Positions 18,299 through 27,970 are shown, counted from the stretch's first letter. The stretch is 64,000 nt of DNA from Alphaproteobacteria bacterium (GCA_018821435.1 JAHJME010000029.1:62001-126000), one strand, 5' to 3'. Made by a program: numbers and translations. The notes: generated by a model from the letters alone, not told the origin.

Positions 18299-18762
18299 AG
18301 TTCGATCTGCTTCTTCACGTCGGGATGCTTCTCCAGCACCCGCACCAGGGTCGCCTGGGCGGCCAGGATGCCGATGCCGGCCGCATAGCCGGAGAACACG
18401 CCGGCGGGATAGCGGCCCCCGCTCGCCGCGTTCGAGATCTGCCAGTAGATCAGCGCCGCCGCGCCGCCCAGCAGCAGCACGCCGGAGAGGATGGAGCGCA
18501 CGTTCTGGCCGAAGCCCGCCTGGAAGCTGATCCAGACATAGCGCGCCAGCGGCCGGCGCACGGCGCCGATCAGCAGCGGCGAGGTGAACGACAGGCTGAG
18601 GAACACCGCCGGCCAGATCAGGGTGCGCTGGGTGATCAGCTCCGCGCCGCCCGGCAGCCGCTCGAAGGCGTTCACGACCGCCCCGGCGTAGATCAGGGCC
18701 GCGGTGACGACCGTCAGGTCCTGGGTGCGCTTGAAGTTCCGCCAGGCGGGCGTGTGGGGCAT
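18295..18762 (-). CDS. Inner-membrane protein of unknown function
   Basis: 155 residues with four hydrophobic segments at about 17-33, 50-67, 90-108 and 120-140. Near the end a short charged tail (EKHPDVKKQIEL) is probably cytosolic. No recognised family motif. It overlaps the stop of the convergent hydrolase gene by 4 nt and is divergent from the aspartyl-protease-like gene. Confidence 0.65.
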   Translation of the reverse strand: MPHTPAWRNFKRTQDLTVVTAALIYAGAVVNAFERLPGGAELITQRTLIWPAVFLSLSFTSPLLIGAVRRPLARYVWISFQAGFGQNVRSILSGVLLLGGAAALIYWQISNAASGGRYPAGVFSGYAAGIGILAAQATLVRVLEKHPDVKKQIEL

Positions 18763-18824
18763 TCCCGCAATGTAGGGCGCAAGAGAGGGCGGCCGTAAGG
18801 CGGAAAGTCGCGCTATGGTCGGCC

Positions 18825-19610
18825 GTGGCCCAGTTGAGTCCCCTTCCCTTCGGCGTGCTGGCGCTCCTGGCGGCGGGACCCGCGAGCGCGGGCGAGATCG
18901 CCTGCCGGTTCGAGCGGGGCGCGCTGGTGGCGCCCGGTGTGATGGCGGGGATCGCCGGCGACTACATCATCGACACGGGGGCGGCGCAGAGCGCTCTGCA
19001 CGAGACCAAGGCCCAGGCCGAGGGCATCGCCGACACCGACCTCACCGGCGACGTGCGGCTGGCGGGCCAGACGGTGAAGGCGCTGCCGCTCAAGGTCGCC
19101 GACCTGGACATCCGCACCTGGAACCTGCCGACGCCGGTGGCTGGGGTGATCGGGGCCGACGCGCTGAAGGGCTTCGTGGTGGACGTGACCTACGCGCCTT
19201 GCCGCCTGCGCCTCTCGTCGGCGGGCGAGACGCCACGCTTCGCCGGCCGGACCCTGGCGCTGGGCTGGGACCTGGGGCGGCCGACGGCCGAGGCCGCGGT
19301 GTCGGACGATGCGCACCAGATCGCAGGCCGGTTCGTGATCGCCACGGGCGCCAATGTGCCGGTTCGGTTGGCCGACGACCTGGCGCAGACACCCGGCGCC
19401 ACGGACGCCAAGGAGCTCTATCCGCAAGGGGTATGGCTGGCGCGACTGCCCCAGGTGGACTTCGCCGGGGCCACGGGGCGCGACGTGGCGACCGGACTGA
19501 TGAAGCCGGAGGGTGACGTCGTCGGCGTGCTGGGCGCCTCGGTGCTGGCGCACTTCCGGCTGCGGTTCGACTTCCCCGGCGCGCGGCTGATCGTGGACCC
19601 GGTGCGTTAG
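18825..19610 (+). CDS. Secreted retropepsin-like aspartyl protease candidate
   Basis: 261 residues with a signal peptide (cleavage after GPASAG or nearby). The motif YIIDTGAAQS at residues 47-56 is the Asp-Thr-Gly-Ala active site of retroviral-type aspartic proteases. The later GVIGADALKGF is like the conserved hydrophobic-Gly segment of that fold. A second half (LGASVLAHFRLRFDFPGARL) resembles the repeat of the same pattern, so the chain may hold two half-domains, the second without Asp. The GTG start at 18825 is weakly supported. Proteolytic activity unproven. Confidence 0.65.
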   Translation: MAQLSPLPFGVLALLAAGPASAGEIACRFERGALVAPGVMAGIAGDYIIDTGAAQSALHETKAQAEGIADTDLTGDVRLAGQTVKALPLKVADLDIRTWNLPTPVAGVIGADALKGFVVDVTYAPCRLRLSSAGETPRFAGRTLALGWDLGRPTAEAAVSDDAHQIAGRFVIATGANVPVRLADDLAQTPGATDAKELYPQGVWLARLPQVDFAGATGRDVATGLMKPEGDVVGVLGASVLAHFRLRFDFPGARLIVDPVR

Positions 19611-19640
19611 GTCCTTCGCTCAAGCGAACCGCCGATGGCG

Positions 19641-20555
19641 CTAGGCCCAGGTGTGCAGGAACTCGGCGAGGTTGGGCAGGAAGTCCACCGTCGCGTGGAG
19701 CAGGACGACCAGCAGCAGGCTGCGCGTGCGGGTCCACAGGACGCCGAACAGGATGGCGATGGGCGACAGCGTGGCGATGGTGAACGCCGCGACCTGCAGC
19801 GGGTCGGTGGAGTAGCCGTCCACGCCCGGCGCGCCGCGCAGGTAGAGGCCGGGCACGTGGGCCAGGGCGAAGATCAGGGCGCCGAGGACGACGGCGCCGA
19901 GCTCGCTGCGCAGGACGGCGGCCAGGCGGGTCTGCAACACGGCGCGGAACAGGAACTCTTCGGCGAGACCCGCCTCCAGGGCGATCCAGATGAAGCTGAT
20001 GGGGGCCGCCCAGGCGAGGGTGAGCACCGAGGGGTGCAGGCCGGAGATCTGTTGCAGGCTGGGCGTCACCACCGCCAGGAGCGCGGTGAGGATGGCCGCC
20101 AGCACCAGCAATGGCGGCCAGAAGCCGAGCTTGTTGGCGCGGGCGGCGAACAGCGGGGCCAACCGAGCGCCCAGGGCCGCCAGCAGCAGCGCGGGCAGCG
20201 CCACGTGGACCAGGAGCTTGGCGCCCGCCACCAGCACCTCCTGCTGCGGGCCCGGCGGGAAGACGCCCTTCACGAAGGTCATGCCGTAGCCGAGGAAGCC
20301 CACGGCATAGATCGCCAGGAACGCCAGCACGGCGGCCAATTCGACCGTGGGCCGCTGGACCAGGATCGCGGGCGGGCGGGCGGCGCGGGTCAGAACCCAA
20401 GCCAGCCCCGACAGCGCCAGGCCGAAGATCCCCAGTGAGATGAGCGGGAAGGTCCAGTCCGCGCCCTTGAACGCCAGATAGGCCGTCGAGCCGCCCCAAA
20501 GCGCGACATACAGGCCGGCGAAAGCCAGCGGAGGCAGAACAGGCGGACGCGTCAT
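19641..20555 (-). CDS. CPBP-family intramembrane glutamic protease
   Basis: 304 residues, about eight membrane segments. The three catalytic motifs of the CAAX/CPBP (Rce1-like) family are present: EEFLFR, FALAHVP and the C-terminal HATVDF. Start ATG at 20555 has GAGGAAAG about 8 nt upstream; an earlier in-frame ATG would add 18 non-conserved residues. Bacterial members process peptides or take part in immunity to self-made bacteriocins; no such neighbours are visible here. Confidence 0.82.
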   Translation of the reverse strand: MTRPPVLPPLAFAGLYVALWGGSTAYLAFKGADWTFPLISLGIFGLALSGLAWVLTRAARPPAILVQRPTVELAAVLAFLAIYAVGFLGYGMTFVKGVFPPGPQQEVLVAGAKLLVHVALPALLLAALGARLAPLFAARANKLGFWPPLLVLAAILTALLAVVTPSLQQISGLHPSVLTLAWAAPISFIWIALEAGLAEEFLFRAVLQTRLAAVLRSELGAVVLGALIFALAHVPGLYLRGAPGVDGYSTDPLQVAAFTIATLSPIAILFGVLWTRTRSLLLVVLLHATVDFLPNLAEFLHTWA

Positions 20556-20628
20556 GGCAGAGCTTTCCTCGGGCCGCGCCGTTTGGCCCGCGTGACAGCG
20601 TTCGCGCAACTTAGCGATTGTTCATGCG

Positions 20629-20658
20629 AAAAGGGCCCCGGAGTGATCCGGGGCCCTT
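20629..20658 (-). terminator. Intrinsic terminator of the petABC operon
   Basis: Stem AAGGGCCCCGG/CCGGGGCCCTT (11 bp, perfect) with a 6-nt loop; on the minus strand it runs into CCCTTTTC. It lies 24 nt after the petC stop. Confidence 0.8.
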
Positions 20659-20681
20659 CGAGCTTGTGCTGGCGTCGAGCC

Positions 20682-21527
20682 CTAGTGGGCGACGTTCTTC
20701 CAGATTCGGCGATAGCTGAAGTACAGCAGCACCGTGAAGAACAGCAGGTAGATCATGGCGCCCAGGCCGAACTGCTTGCGCTCCATCATCTTGGGCTCGG
20801 CGGCCCAGTAGAGGAACGCCGAGACGTCCTTGGCCTGTTGCTCGACCGTGGACGGGCTGCCGTCGTCGAACGTGACCTTGCCGGCCGCCAGCGGCGGGGG
20901 CATGGCGACGACGCCGCCCGGGGGCACCTTGTGATGGTCGCCCTTCCAGGCGCTGGTCAGGTCGCCGTTCATCGAGACGTTGTAGTGCTGGCCGGGGCTG
21001 AGCGTCAGGCCGGCCGGCGCGTCGCGATAGCCGGTCATCAGCGAGTAGATGTAGTTCGGCCCGCCTTCGCGACCCTTGGCGATCACCGAGAGGTCCGGCG
21101 GCAGGGCGCCGCCGTTCGAGGCCCGCGCCGCGGGCTCGTTCGGGAACGGCGAGGGGAAGCGGTCGGCCGGCATGGCCGGGCGGGTGATCGCATCGCCCGT
21201 ATCCTGGTCGATGTCCGGGACCTGAATGTCCTTGGCCAGCGACTTCACATACGGGTTGTCGTTCGAGTTCGGATACTCGGGGTCGTAGAACGGCCCGCCC
21301 TTCTCGCCCAGGTTCCGGAACGAGAGCAGGTGCATCGAGTGGCAGGCCGCGCAGACCTCGCGATAGACCTTGTAGCCCCGCTGGAGCTGGGCGGTGTCGA
21401 ACTTGCCGAACGGACCATCGAAGGACCAGGCGACGTCACGTTCCACCGGCTTGGGGTGGGCGGCGAGCGCGGGGCTTCCCAGGAAGGCGAGCCCCAGCGC
21501 CGCGAGCGCGATAGCTTTGCGCAGCAT
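20682..21527 (-). CDS. petC: Cytochrome c1 of the cytochrome bc1 complex
   Basis: 281 residues. Signal peptide (LGSPALAA), the heme c site CAACH at about residues 59-63, the Met ligand in AMPPPL and a single C-terminal membrane anchor (GAMIYLLFFTVLLYFSY). Passes electrons from the Rieske protein to cytochrome c in the periplasm. Last gene of petA-petB-petC, separated by only 5 nt from petB and followed by a good terminator. Confidence 0.95.
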   Translation of the reverse strand: MLRKAIALAALGLAFLGSPALAAHPKPVERDVAWSFDGPFGKFDTAQLQRGYKVYREVCAACHSMHLLSFRNLGEKGGPFYDPEYPNSNDNPYVKSLAKDIQVPDIDQDTGDAITRPAMPADRFPSPFPNEPAARASNGGALPPDLSVIAKGREGGPNYIYSLMTGYRDAPAGLTLSPGQHYNVSMNGDLTSAWKGDHHKVPPGGVVAMPPPLAAGKVTFDDGSPSTVEQQAKDVSAFLYWAAEPKMMERKQFGLGAMIYLLFFTVLLYFSYRRIWKNVAH

Positions 21528-21532
21528 TAGGC

Positions 21533-22852
21533 TCAGCCCCTCTTTTCAGGCGACGCCACCGCGCCCGCGGGCGTCGTGGCGGGATGCGACAGGACAGGTT
21601 CCGAGATCGATTCCGGCACCGGCAGCGGGGTTTCCGTGAGGCCGAGGACGGGCAGGATGATCCAGAAGTAGGCGAAGAAGTAGAGCGTGGCGACGCGGCT
21701 CAGCCAGACGAAGCTGTTGATGTCCGCGTCCAGCAGCATCAGGCCGCTGGGCTGGAAGATCACCGGATCGTCGGGCAGCTTGCCGCCGCAGAAGCCCAGG
21801 ACCAGGGCGGCCAGGACGAAGATGAAGAAGTACAGCCGCGCCGTCGGACGGTAGCGCATGGAGCGCACCTTGGACGTGTCCAGCCAGGGCAGGACGAACA
21901 GGGTGGCGATGGCGCCGAACATCAGCAGCACGCCGCCCAGCTTGTCCGGGACCGCCCGCAGGATCGCGTAGAACGGCAGGAAGTACCATTCCGGCACGAT
22001 GTGCGCGGGCGTCACCAGCGGGTTGGCCGGGATGTAGTTGTCGGCGTGGCCCAGGACGTTCGGGTTGTAGAACACGAAGCTGGCGTACAGCAGCATGAAG
22101 ACCGCGATCGCGAAGCCGTCCTTCACCGTGTAGTACGGGTGGAAGGGCACGGTGTCGTTTTCGGACTTCACGTTGACGCCGGTCGGGTTGTTGTTCCCCG
22201 GCACGTGCAGCGCCCAGATGTGCAGGACCACGAGGCCCGCGATCACGAAGGGCAGCAGGTAGTGCAGCGAGAAGAAGCGGTTCAGCGTCGGGTTGTCGAC
22301 CGCGAAGCCGCCCCACAGCCAGGTGGTGATCGGCGTGCCGATGATCGGTAGCGCACCGAACAGGTTGGTGATCACGACCGCGCCGTGGAAGCTCATCTGA
22401 CCCCAGGGCAGCACGTAGCCGATGAAGGCCGTGGCCATCATGGCGAGATAGATCAGGCAACCCAGGATCCACAGCACCTCACGGGGCGCCTTGTAGGAGC
22501 CGTAGTAGAGGTTGCGGATCATGTGGATGTAGACCGCCAGGAAGAACATCGAGGCGCCATTGGCGTGCATGTAGCGGATCAGCCAACCGTAGTTGACGTC
22601 GCGCATGATGCGTTCGACCGAAGCGAAGGCGTAGTCCACGTGCGGCACGTAGTGCATGGCCAGGACGATGCCCGTGACCAGCTGGATGCCCAGCATGAGC
22701 GCCAGGATGCCGCCGAAGGTCCACCAGTAGTTCAGGTTCTTCGGGGTCGGGAAGCTGAGCGCCGTGTCATGCGCGAAGCGCACGATCGGCAGCCGGGTGT
22801 CGAGCCAGCGCTCGATGCCGGTCTTCGGCTCGTAGGTTGAATGTCCGCTCAT
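21533..22852 (-). CDS. petB: Cytochrome b of the cytochrome bc1 complex
   Basis: 439 residues, eight or more membrane helices. The Qo-site PEWY motif is present ([12 protein letters not shown]), as are the paired heme-ligand histidines in [17 protein letters not shown] and [11 protein letters not shown]-terminal extension ([17 protein letters not shown]) is disordered-looking and beyond the core fold. Oxidises ubiquinol in the inner membrane together with PetA and PetC. Confidence 0.96.
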   Translation of the reverse strand: MSGHSTYEPKTGIERWLDTRLPIVRFAHDTALSFPTPKNLNYWWTFGGILALMLGIQLVTGIVLAMHYVPHVDYAFASVERIMRDVNYGWLIRYMHANGASMFFLAVYIHMIRNLYYGSYKAPREVLWILGCLIYLAMMATAFIGYVLPWGQMSFHGAVVITNLFGALPIIGTPITTWLWGGFAVDNPTLNRFFSLHYLLPFVIAGLVVLHIWALHVPGNNNPTGVNVKSENDTVPFHPYYTVKDGFAIAVFMLLYASFVFYNPNVLGHADNYIPANPLVTPAHIVPEWYFLPFYAILRAVPDKLGGVLLMFGAIATLFVLPWLDTSKVRSMRYRPTARLYFFIFVLAALVLGFCGGKLPDDPVIFQPSGLMLLDADINSFVWLSRVATLYFFAYFWIILPVLGLTETPLPVPESISEPVLSHPATTPAGAVASPEKRG

Positions 22853-22857
22853 CGGGT

Positions 22858-23412
22858 TCAGCCCACCTTGATCTTGGTGTCGGAGAGGAAGGCGTAGTCC
22901 GGCACGACCAGGTTCTTCGGCGCGGGGCCCTTACGGATCCGGCCGGACAGGTCGTAGTGCGAACCGTGGCAGGGGCAGAACCAGCCGCCGTAGTCGCCGC
23001 CGCCGACCGTGGGCACGCAACCCAGGTGGGTGCAGGTGCCGACCAGGATCAGCCACTGGGGCTTGCCGGGCTTGTGACGGCTTTCGTCGGTGGCCGGGTC
23101 GCGGAGTTCCGCGTGGTCGTCCTTCACCGCGGCCGCGATCTGCTCGGGCATGCGGTTGCGGACGAACAGCGGCTTGCCGCGCCACTTCACGACCACCTGC
23201 TGGCCGGGCTCGACCTTACCCAGGTCGAACTCGATCGAGGCGAGCGCCAGCGTGTCGCCGGCCGGGTTCATCTGGTCGACGAGCGGCCAGACGAGGGCCA
23301 CGACGGCGCCCGCCGCGGCGGCGCCGGCGGCGATGTGAATGAAGTCGCGACGGCTCGGGTCATCGCCCGGAGCGTGCGGGTCGGGAGTTGCGCCCACGAC
23401 GGTGTCGGCCAC
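22858..23412 (-). CDS. petA: Ubiquinol-cytochrome c reductase iron-sulfur subunit (Rieske protein)
   Basis: 184 residues. A twin-arginine type signal anchor ([11 protein letters not shown]) and an N-terminal membrane helix, then the Rieske domain with CTHLGC and CPCHGSHYD, whose two Cys and two His bind the 2Fe-2S cluster. First gene of the pet operon; divergent from trmL, with a promoter somewhere in the 207-bp gap, not resolved by eye. Confidence 0.96.
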   Translation of the reverse strand: MADTVVGATPDPHAPGDDPSRRDFIHIAAGAAAAGAVVALVWPLVDQMNPAGDTLALASIEFDLGKVEPGQQVVVKWRGKPLFVRNRMPEQIAAAVKDDHAELRDPATDESRHKPGKPQWLILVGTCTHLGCVPTVGGGDYGGWFCPCHGSHYDLSGRIRKGPAPKNLVVPDYAFLSDTKIKVG

Positions 23413-23619
23413 CTTGAAGCTACCCTTCGAATAGAGGCCCCCACGACGCGCCGGAGGACCTTTAAGCTTGCGGCCCGGACCAGACAGGCTGGACGCGCCG
23501 TTTCCGAGAGCGGTCGGGGGCTGAGCACGTTAACACGGAAGGAATGCGAACAGCTTGTCCGCCCAACCGCGATTCGTGCCCCTGCGCCCCGGCCACGCCC
23601 GATCGCGAGAGGCCTTAGA

Positions 23620-24090
23620 ATGCGTTTGGCCCTTTTTCAACCGGACATTCCGCAAAACCTGGGCGCCGCGATACGGCTCGCCGCTTGCCTGGGCGTTCCG
23701 CTGGACGTGATCGAGCCCTGCGGCTTCCCTTTGAGCGACGCCGCGATCCGGCGTGCGGCCATGGATTATGCGGCCATCGCCGAGGTGAAACGCCATGCCG
23801 GCTGGGCCGACTTCCGCGTCGATCAGGCGCAGACGGGGCGGCTGGTGCTGTTCACGACGCGCGGCGCGACGCCGTTCCACGATTTCGCGTTCCGCGCCGC
23901 CGACACACTGCTGTTCGGTCGGGAAAGCGCAGGGGCGCCCGACGAGGTGCACGCCGCGGCGGATGCGCGCCTGCTGATCCCGCTGGCCGCCGGCGCGCGT
24001 TCGCTGAACCTCGTCACCGCCGCGACACTGGCGCTCGGCGAAGCCTTGAGGCAGATCAACGCCTTTCCGACCGTCCAGCGAACAGACTAG
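23620..24090 (+). CDS. trmL: tRNA (cytidine/uridine-34 2'-O)-methyltransferase
   Basis: 156 residues, a small SPOUT methyltransferase. Motif 1 FQPDIPQNLGAAIRLAACLG, central LLFGRESAGAPDEVH and the C-terminal knot RSLNLVTAATLALGEALRQ match TrmL, which methylates the wobble ribose of tRNA-Leu isoacceptors. The start at ATG 23620 gives the canonical MRLALFQPDIPQN. Followed 4 nt later by hemF. Confidence 0.92.
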   Translation: MRLALFQPDIPQNLGAAIRLAACLGVPLDVIEPCGFPLSDAAIRRAAMDYAAIAEVKRHAGWADFRVDQAQTGRLVLFTTRGATPFHDFAFRAADTLLFGRESAGAPDEVHAAADARLLIPLAAGARSLNLVTAATLALGEALRQINAFPTVQRTD

Positions 24091-24094
24091 CCGC

Positions 24095-24973
24095 ATGTCC
24101 AGCCTGCCTCCCGAAATCCTCGCCCGCCGCGATCGCGCCAAGGACTGGTTCGAAGCCCTGCAGACGCGCATCTGCGCCGAATTGGAGCGACTGGACGCCG
24201 AGGCGCCGCCCGAGCTGTACCCGGAGCCGGCCGGCCAGTTCCAGATGAAGCCCTGGACGCGGGAGACCGGCGTCGGCGGCGGCATCGGCGCGTTCTTCAA
24301 GGGCCGGTTGTTCGAAAAGGCGGCGGTGCACAGCTCGGCGGCCCTGGCCAAGTTCTCGCCGGAGATGGCGGCGACCATGCCGGGCGCCGACAAGGACCCC
24401 TCCTATGTCTCGGCCAGCATCAGCCTGATCGTCCACCCGCGCAGCCCGCGCGTGCCGACGGTGCACATGAACACCCGCTTCCTGTCGACGGCCGAGAGCT
24501 GGTTCGGCGGCGGCGCCGACCTGACGCCGATGCTGGACGAGCAGCGCAGCGAGGAGGCGGACGACGCCAAGCTGTTCCACGCCGCCATGAAGGGCGCTTG
24601 CGACCCGTTCGATCCGGAATGGCACCCGAAGTACAAGGCCTGGTGCGACGAGTACTTCTATCTGCCGCATCGCAAGGAGACGCGCGGCGTGGGCGGCATC
24701 TTCTACGACCGCCACAACACCGGCGACTTCGAAAAGGACTTCGCCTTCACCCGCGCGGTCGGCGAGGCGTTCCTGGACGTCTATCCCAAGATCGTCCGCC
24801 ACCGGATGAGCGAGCCGTGGGGCGAGGCCGAGCGGCAGGAACAGCTCATCCGGCGCGGCCGCTACGTCGAGTTCAACCTGCTGTACGACCGGGGCACCAT
24901 GTTCGGCCTGAAGGCCGGCGGGAACATCGAGACCATCCTGAGCTCGATGCCGCCGATGGTGGCCTGGAGCTGA
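24095..24973 (+). CDS. hemF: Oxygen-dependent coproporphyrinogen III oxidase
   Basis: 292 residues. Converts coproporphyrinogen III to protoporphyrinogen IX using O2. Family blocks seen: VHMNTRFL, WFGGGADLTPM, YLPHRKETRGVGGIFYD, and the C-terminal VEFNLLYDRGTMFGLKAGGN with ILSSMPP. Probably co-transcribed with trmL. Its presence implies aerobic heme synthesis, in keeping with the neighbouring bc1 complex. Confidence 0.95.
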   Translation: MSSLPPEILARRDRAKDWFEALQTRICAELERLDAEAPPELYPEPAGQFQMKPWTRETGVGGGIGAFFKGRLFEKAAVHSSAALAKFSPEMAATMPGADKDPSYVSASISLIVHPRSPRVPTVHMNTRFLSTAESWFGGGADLTPMLDEQRSEEADDAKLFHAAMKGACDPFDPEWHPKYKAWCDEYFYLPHRKETRGVGGIFYDRHNTGDFEKDFAFTRAVGEAFLDVYPKIVRHRMSEPWGEAERQEQLIRRGRYVEFNLLYDRGTMFGLKAGGNIETILSSMPPMVAWS

Positions 24974-24986
24974 ATTCAATTTTGAT

Positions 24987-25110
24987 CGTCATGGCCCGGC
25001 TTGTCCGGGCCACCCATGATCTCCGCATCAGGATGTCCGGCACGGCGACGCCGCAGGCCTTCTGCGCCATCAGGTGATCATGGGTCGCCCGGACGAGCCG
25101 GGCGATGACG
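24987..25110. repeat. Palindromic intergenic repeat (GTCATGGCCCGG type)
   Basis: Arms of about 35 nt at 24987-25021 and 25076-25110 are near-perfect inverted copies (CGTCATGGCCCGGCTTGTCC against CGTCATCGCCCGGCTCGTCC). The element fills most of the gap between the convergent hemF and amidotransferase genes and resembles the 262-334 element in its GTCAT...CCGG core. Confidence 0.75.
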
Positions 25111-25127
25111 AGCAAGAGGTTGGGAGT

Positions 25128-25823
25128 TCAGCTACCTAGGAACACGTTGATCCACCGCCCCACCCGCGCCCGGTCGTCGAGGCCGGCATAGCTGGCGATC
25201 GCGCCGTCGGCTTCGGCGTCGGAATAGACCTTGCCGCGGCGGGCCTCGATCAGGGCCTTGGCGTAGGCGGGTTCGAACTCCGGGTGGAGTTGCATCGAGA
25301 TCGCCGGCTGGTCGCGCCAGGCCAGGGCGCCCATGGGCGTGAAGTCGCTGGCGGCGATCACCTCGACGTTGGGCGGCAGGCCGACGACCTGGTCCTGGTG
25401 TGAGCCCGGCAAGCGGAAGCGGGCGGCGTCGTCCATCCACGGTTCGCGCTTCAAGACGCGATAGTCCTGCTCGCCGATGGCCCAGCCCTTGGGCGACTTG
25501 ATCACCTGGCCGCCGAAGGCCTGGGCCATGGCCTGGTGGCCGAAGCAGACCCCGACCAGCTTGGTCCGGCCCTTGGCGGCGCGCAGCCAGTCCAGAAGCT
25601 GGCCGATCCACGGGTCGGTCTCATAGACCCCGGACGACGAGCCGGTGACGATGTAGGCGTCGCAGTCCTCCGGCTGGGCGGGATACTCGCCCTCGTCGGC
25701 GGCGTAGACGCGCCAGTCGTGGGTCGCGCGGCCCAAGAGGTCCATGAACATGTCGGGATAGGTCCCGAACTGCGGGATCGCGGGCTTCGGCGGCCGGCCG
25801 GTCTTGAGGATGCCGACCTTCAA
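25128..25823 (-). CDS. Class I glutamine amidotransferase-like protein
   Basis: 231 residues. Catalytic nucleophile in GVCFGHQ and the His-x-Glu pair in LHPEFE complete the triad of the GATase1 fold (GuaA-like). No synthetase domain is attached, so it is a stand-alone amidotransferase or gamma-glutamyl hydrolase-like enzyme (PuuD/YfeJ type); the substrate is unknown. The start is TTG at 25823, which overlaps the cca stop (TTGA) and gives the expected N-terminus (M)KVGILKTG. Last gene of a five-gene overlapping operon. Confidence 0.82.
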   Translation of the reverse strand: MKVGILKTGRPPKPAIPQFGTYPDMFMDLLGRATHDWRVYAADEGEYPAQPEDCDAYIVTGSSSGVYETDPWIGQLLDWLRAAKGRTKLVGVCFGHQAMAQAFGGQVIKSPKGWAIGEQDYRVLKREPWMDDAARFRLPGSHQDQVVGLPPNVEVIAASDFTPMGALAWRDQPAISMQLHPEFEPAYAKALIEARRGKVYSDAEADGAIASYAGLDDRARVGRWINVFLGS

Positions 25824-27070
25824 TAGGCCAGCCCCTGAGCCACCGCCTTCAGCTTCTCGATGATCGACATCTTGTCGTCGAGGAAGTCGTGGTCGATCCA
25901 CCAGTCCTCGACCTCGCGCATCACCTGGCCGACCATCGGGCCCTTGGGCACGCCGGCGCTCATGATCTCCTGGCCCGTCAAGGGCAGCGTGGGCGGGCTC
26001 CAGCCCTCCACCAGGGCGATGAGGCCGCGCCATTGCATGGTGGTGGCCGACCGGGGCGACGCGGCCCAGGCGAGCTTCGCACGGTCGCGGAAGGTGGGCT
26101 GGCCGATGCGGTAGACCTCACGGCGGATCTCGCGTGGGCTCATCCAACTCTTCAACACAGGGGTCGGCGAGAGGGCGGCGATCAGCCGGTCGCGATCGGG
26201 GTTCGACAGGCGCAGGCGCTCGGCCAGCCGGCCCGCGGCGAGCTGGTCGTCGGGCAGCAGGGCGGCCAGGCGCAGGACCGGGTCGGTCTCGAAGAGCTGG
26301 TCGGCCTCGATCTCGCAGATGGCCTCGAACCGGGGAAGGTTCGCCGGCCCCTTGAGGATCACCGCCAGCACGCCGGTCTCGGCCATCAGCCGGACGGCGG
26401 GGCGCGGATCGTCGGCGGCCAGCAGCTTCAGCAGTTCCTTCGAGACGCGCTCGGCGGAGAGGTCGTCGACGCTATCCTTCAGCGCCGCGCAGGCGGCGAC
26501 GGCGGCGGTGTCTGGCGGCCCCTTCCCGAACCAGGCGTAGAAGCGGAAGAAGCGCAGGTTGCGCAGGTGATCCTCGCGCAGCCGCTGGGCGGGTTCGCCG
26601 ACGAAGACGATGCGGCCCGCCTTGGCGTCGGCCACGCCGTGGCCGGTGGGGTCGAAGATGGTCCCGTCGCGCCGCGCGTAGAGCGAATTCAGCGTGAAGT
26701 CGCGCCGGCCGGCGTCCTCGGCCCAGTCGTCGGTGAAGGCCACGGTGGCGCGGCGCCCATCGGTGGTGACGTCGCGGCGCAGGGTGGTGATCTCATGCGG
26801 CACATGGTTGGAGACGGCCGTGACCGTGCCGTGATCGATGCCGGTGGGAACGGCCCGCAGGCCCGCCGCCTTCAGCGCCGCCATCACCCGATCGGGCGTC
26901 AGCGTCGTGGCGATGTCCAGGTCGTCGATGGGGCGGCCGACCAGGGCGTTGCGCACCGCGCCGCCGACGAACCGGGCGCAGTCGGCCCCACCTTCAGCCT
27001 CCAGGGCGTCGAGCACCGCGACGGTGTGCGGCGCGGTCATCCAGTGCGGCTGGCCCAGGCTGTCGGTCAT
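25820..27070 (-). CDS. cca: CCA tRNA nucleotidyltransferase/poly(A) polymerase family
   Basis: 416 residues. Nucleotidyltransferase head with GGAVRNALVGRPIDDLDIAT (Gly-rich loop and Asp-x-Asp), the RRDVTTDGR and RRDFTLNSLYA blocks, and the RNA-binding neck AGEPAQRLREDHLRNLRFFR-like region. Adds or repairs the 3' CCA of tRNAs, or is a poly(A) polymerase; alphaproteobacterial proteins of this length usually serve as CCA enzymes. Overlaps genes on both sides by 4 nt. Confidence 0.9.
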   Translation of the reverse strand: MTDSLGQPHWMTAPHTVAVLDALEAEGGADCARFVGGAVRNALVGRPIDDLDIATTLTPDRVMAALKAAGLRAVPTGIDHGTVTAVSNHVPHEITTLRRDVTTDGRRATVAFTDDWAEDAGRRDFTLNSLYARRDGTIFDPTGHGVADAKAGRIVFVGEPAQRLREDHLRNLRFFRFYAWFGKGPPDTAAVAACAALKDSVDDLSAERVSKELLKLLAADDPRPAVRLMAETGVLAVILKGPANLPRFEAICEIEADQLFETDPVLRLAALLPDDQLAAGRLAERLRLSNPDRDRLIAALSPTPVLKSWMSPREIRREVYRIGQPTFRDRAKLAWAASPRSATTMQWRGLIALVEGWSPPTLPLTGQEIMSAGVPKGPMVGQVMREVEDWWIDHDFLDDKMSIIEKLKAVAQGLAY

Positions 27071-27330
27071 CGCTTTTCGAAATAGCCCTTGGTGACGCGG
27101 CCGTCCGGCGTGGACTCGCCCGGGACATAGCGCTCGCCGCGGTTGTCACTATGGAAGACCACCGTCGCCATCAAGGACAGGGCGAGCAATGCCGCCCCGG
27201 CCGCGACCAGCCATGGCCAGGGGGTCGAGCCCATCGGCCGCCCCGTGCGCCGCGCCCAGGCGGCCCACGCGAACCACAGGACGAAGGGGACCGCCGCCAG
27301 CGCGCCCCGGATGAGGATCTGCTTAAGCAA
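27067..27330 (-). CDS. Small membrane protein (DUF6111-like)
   Basis: 87 residues with two membrane helices (ALAAVPFVLWFAWAAWA and PWLVAAGAALLALSLMATVV) and a polar tail RYVPGESTPDGRVTKGYF. The layout matches the DUF6111 family found next to cca in alphaproteobacteria. The start is probably TTG at 27330, which overlaps the end of the NUDIX gene by 8 nt; the stop overlaps cca by 4 nt. Function unknown. Confidence 0.7.
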   Translation of the reverse strand: MLKQILIRGALAAVPFVLWFAWAAWARRTGRPMGSTPWPWLVAAGAALLALSLMATVVFHSDNRGERYVPGESTPDGRVTKGYFEKR

Positions 27331-27970
27331 GAGCGGCCCCGTAGAGGCGCTCGTACAGCGCACGCAGGATGCCGGCCGTGGCGCCCCAGATGTAGCGCTC
27401 GTCGTGGGTGGCCGCGTAGAAGCGTCGTTTCTCGCCGCCGGGCATCTCGCGCTCATGTTCCTCGTAGTTGGCGAGGTCCATCAGGAAGCTGAAGGGCGTC
27501 TCGAAGATGTCGGCCACCTCGTCGGGATTGGCCTTGAGCTCGAAGCCGGCGCGCACGAAGCCGACCACCGGGGTGATCAGATAGCCGGTGCCGGTCTGGT
27601 AGGGCGTCGACAGGCCCACCAGGCTGACGAAGCGCGGCTCCAGGCCGACCTCCTCGTGAGCCTCGCGCAGGGCGGTCTCCCAGGGCCGCTCGCCGGGGTC
27701 GACGCGACCGCCTGGCAGGGCGACCTGGCCGGTGTGGCTGCGCATCGTGTCCGAGCGGCGGGTGAGCAGGACGGTGGGCCCCGCCTCGCGCTCGACCAGG
27801 CCGATCAGCACGGCCGCCGGCGTCAGCTTGTCCAGCGGCGTGTCGCTCCAGCCCCCCGGCGTCAGGTCGAAATCGGATTTGCGCGGGCCGCCCGCCACCG
27901 CGCTGTCGTGCAGCGGGTCCAGGTGCTCGGCGATCCAGTCGTGCAGCGGATGCGGCGCGGCGTCGGTCAC
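27323..27970 (-). CDS. NUDIX hydrolase, CoA pyrophosphatase (NudL) type
   Basis: 215 residues. The Nudix box reads GGRVDPGERPWETALREAHE followed directly by EVGLEP, with the conserved Gly, Glu, Arg-Glu and Glu-Glu residues that bind Mg2+. The preceding LTRRSDTMRSHTGQVALPGG matches the UPF0035 signature (LLTxRSxxMRxHxGQVxFPGG) of CoA diphosphatases, which cut CoA to 3',5'-ADP and phosphopantetheine. GTG start at 27970 overlaps the DUF1285 stop (GTGA). Confidence 0.88.
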   Translation of the reverse strand: MTDAAPHPLHDWIAEHLDPLHDSAVAGGPRKSDFDLTPGGWSDTPLDKLTPAAVLIGLVEREAGPTVLLTRRSDTMRSHTGQVALPGGRVDPGERPWETALREAHEEVGLEPRFVSLVGLSTPYQTGTGYLITPVVGFVRAGFELKANPDEVADIFETPFSFLMDLANYEEHEREMPGGEKRRFYAATHDERYIWGATAGILRALYERLYGAALA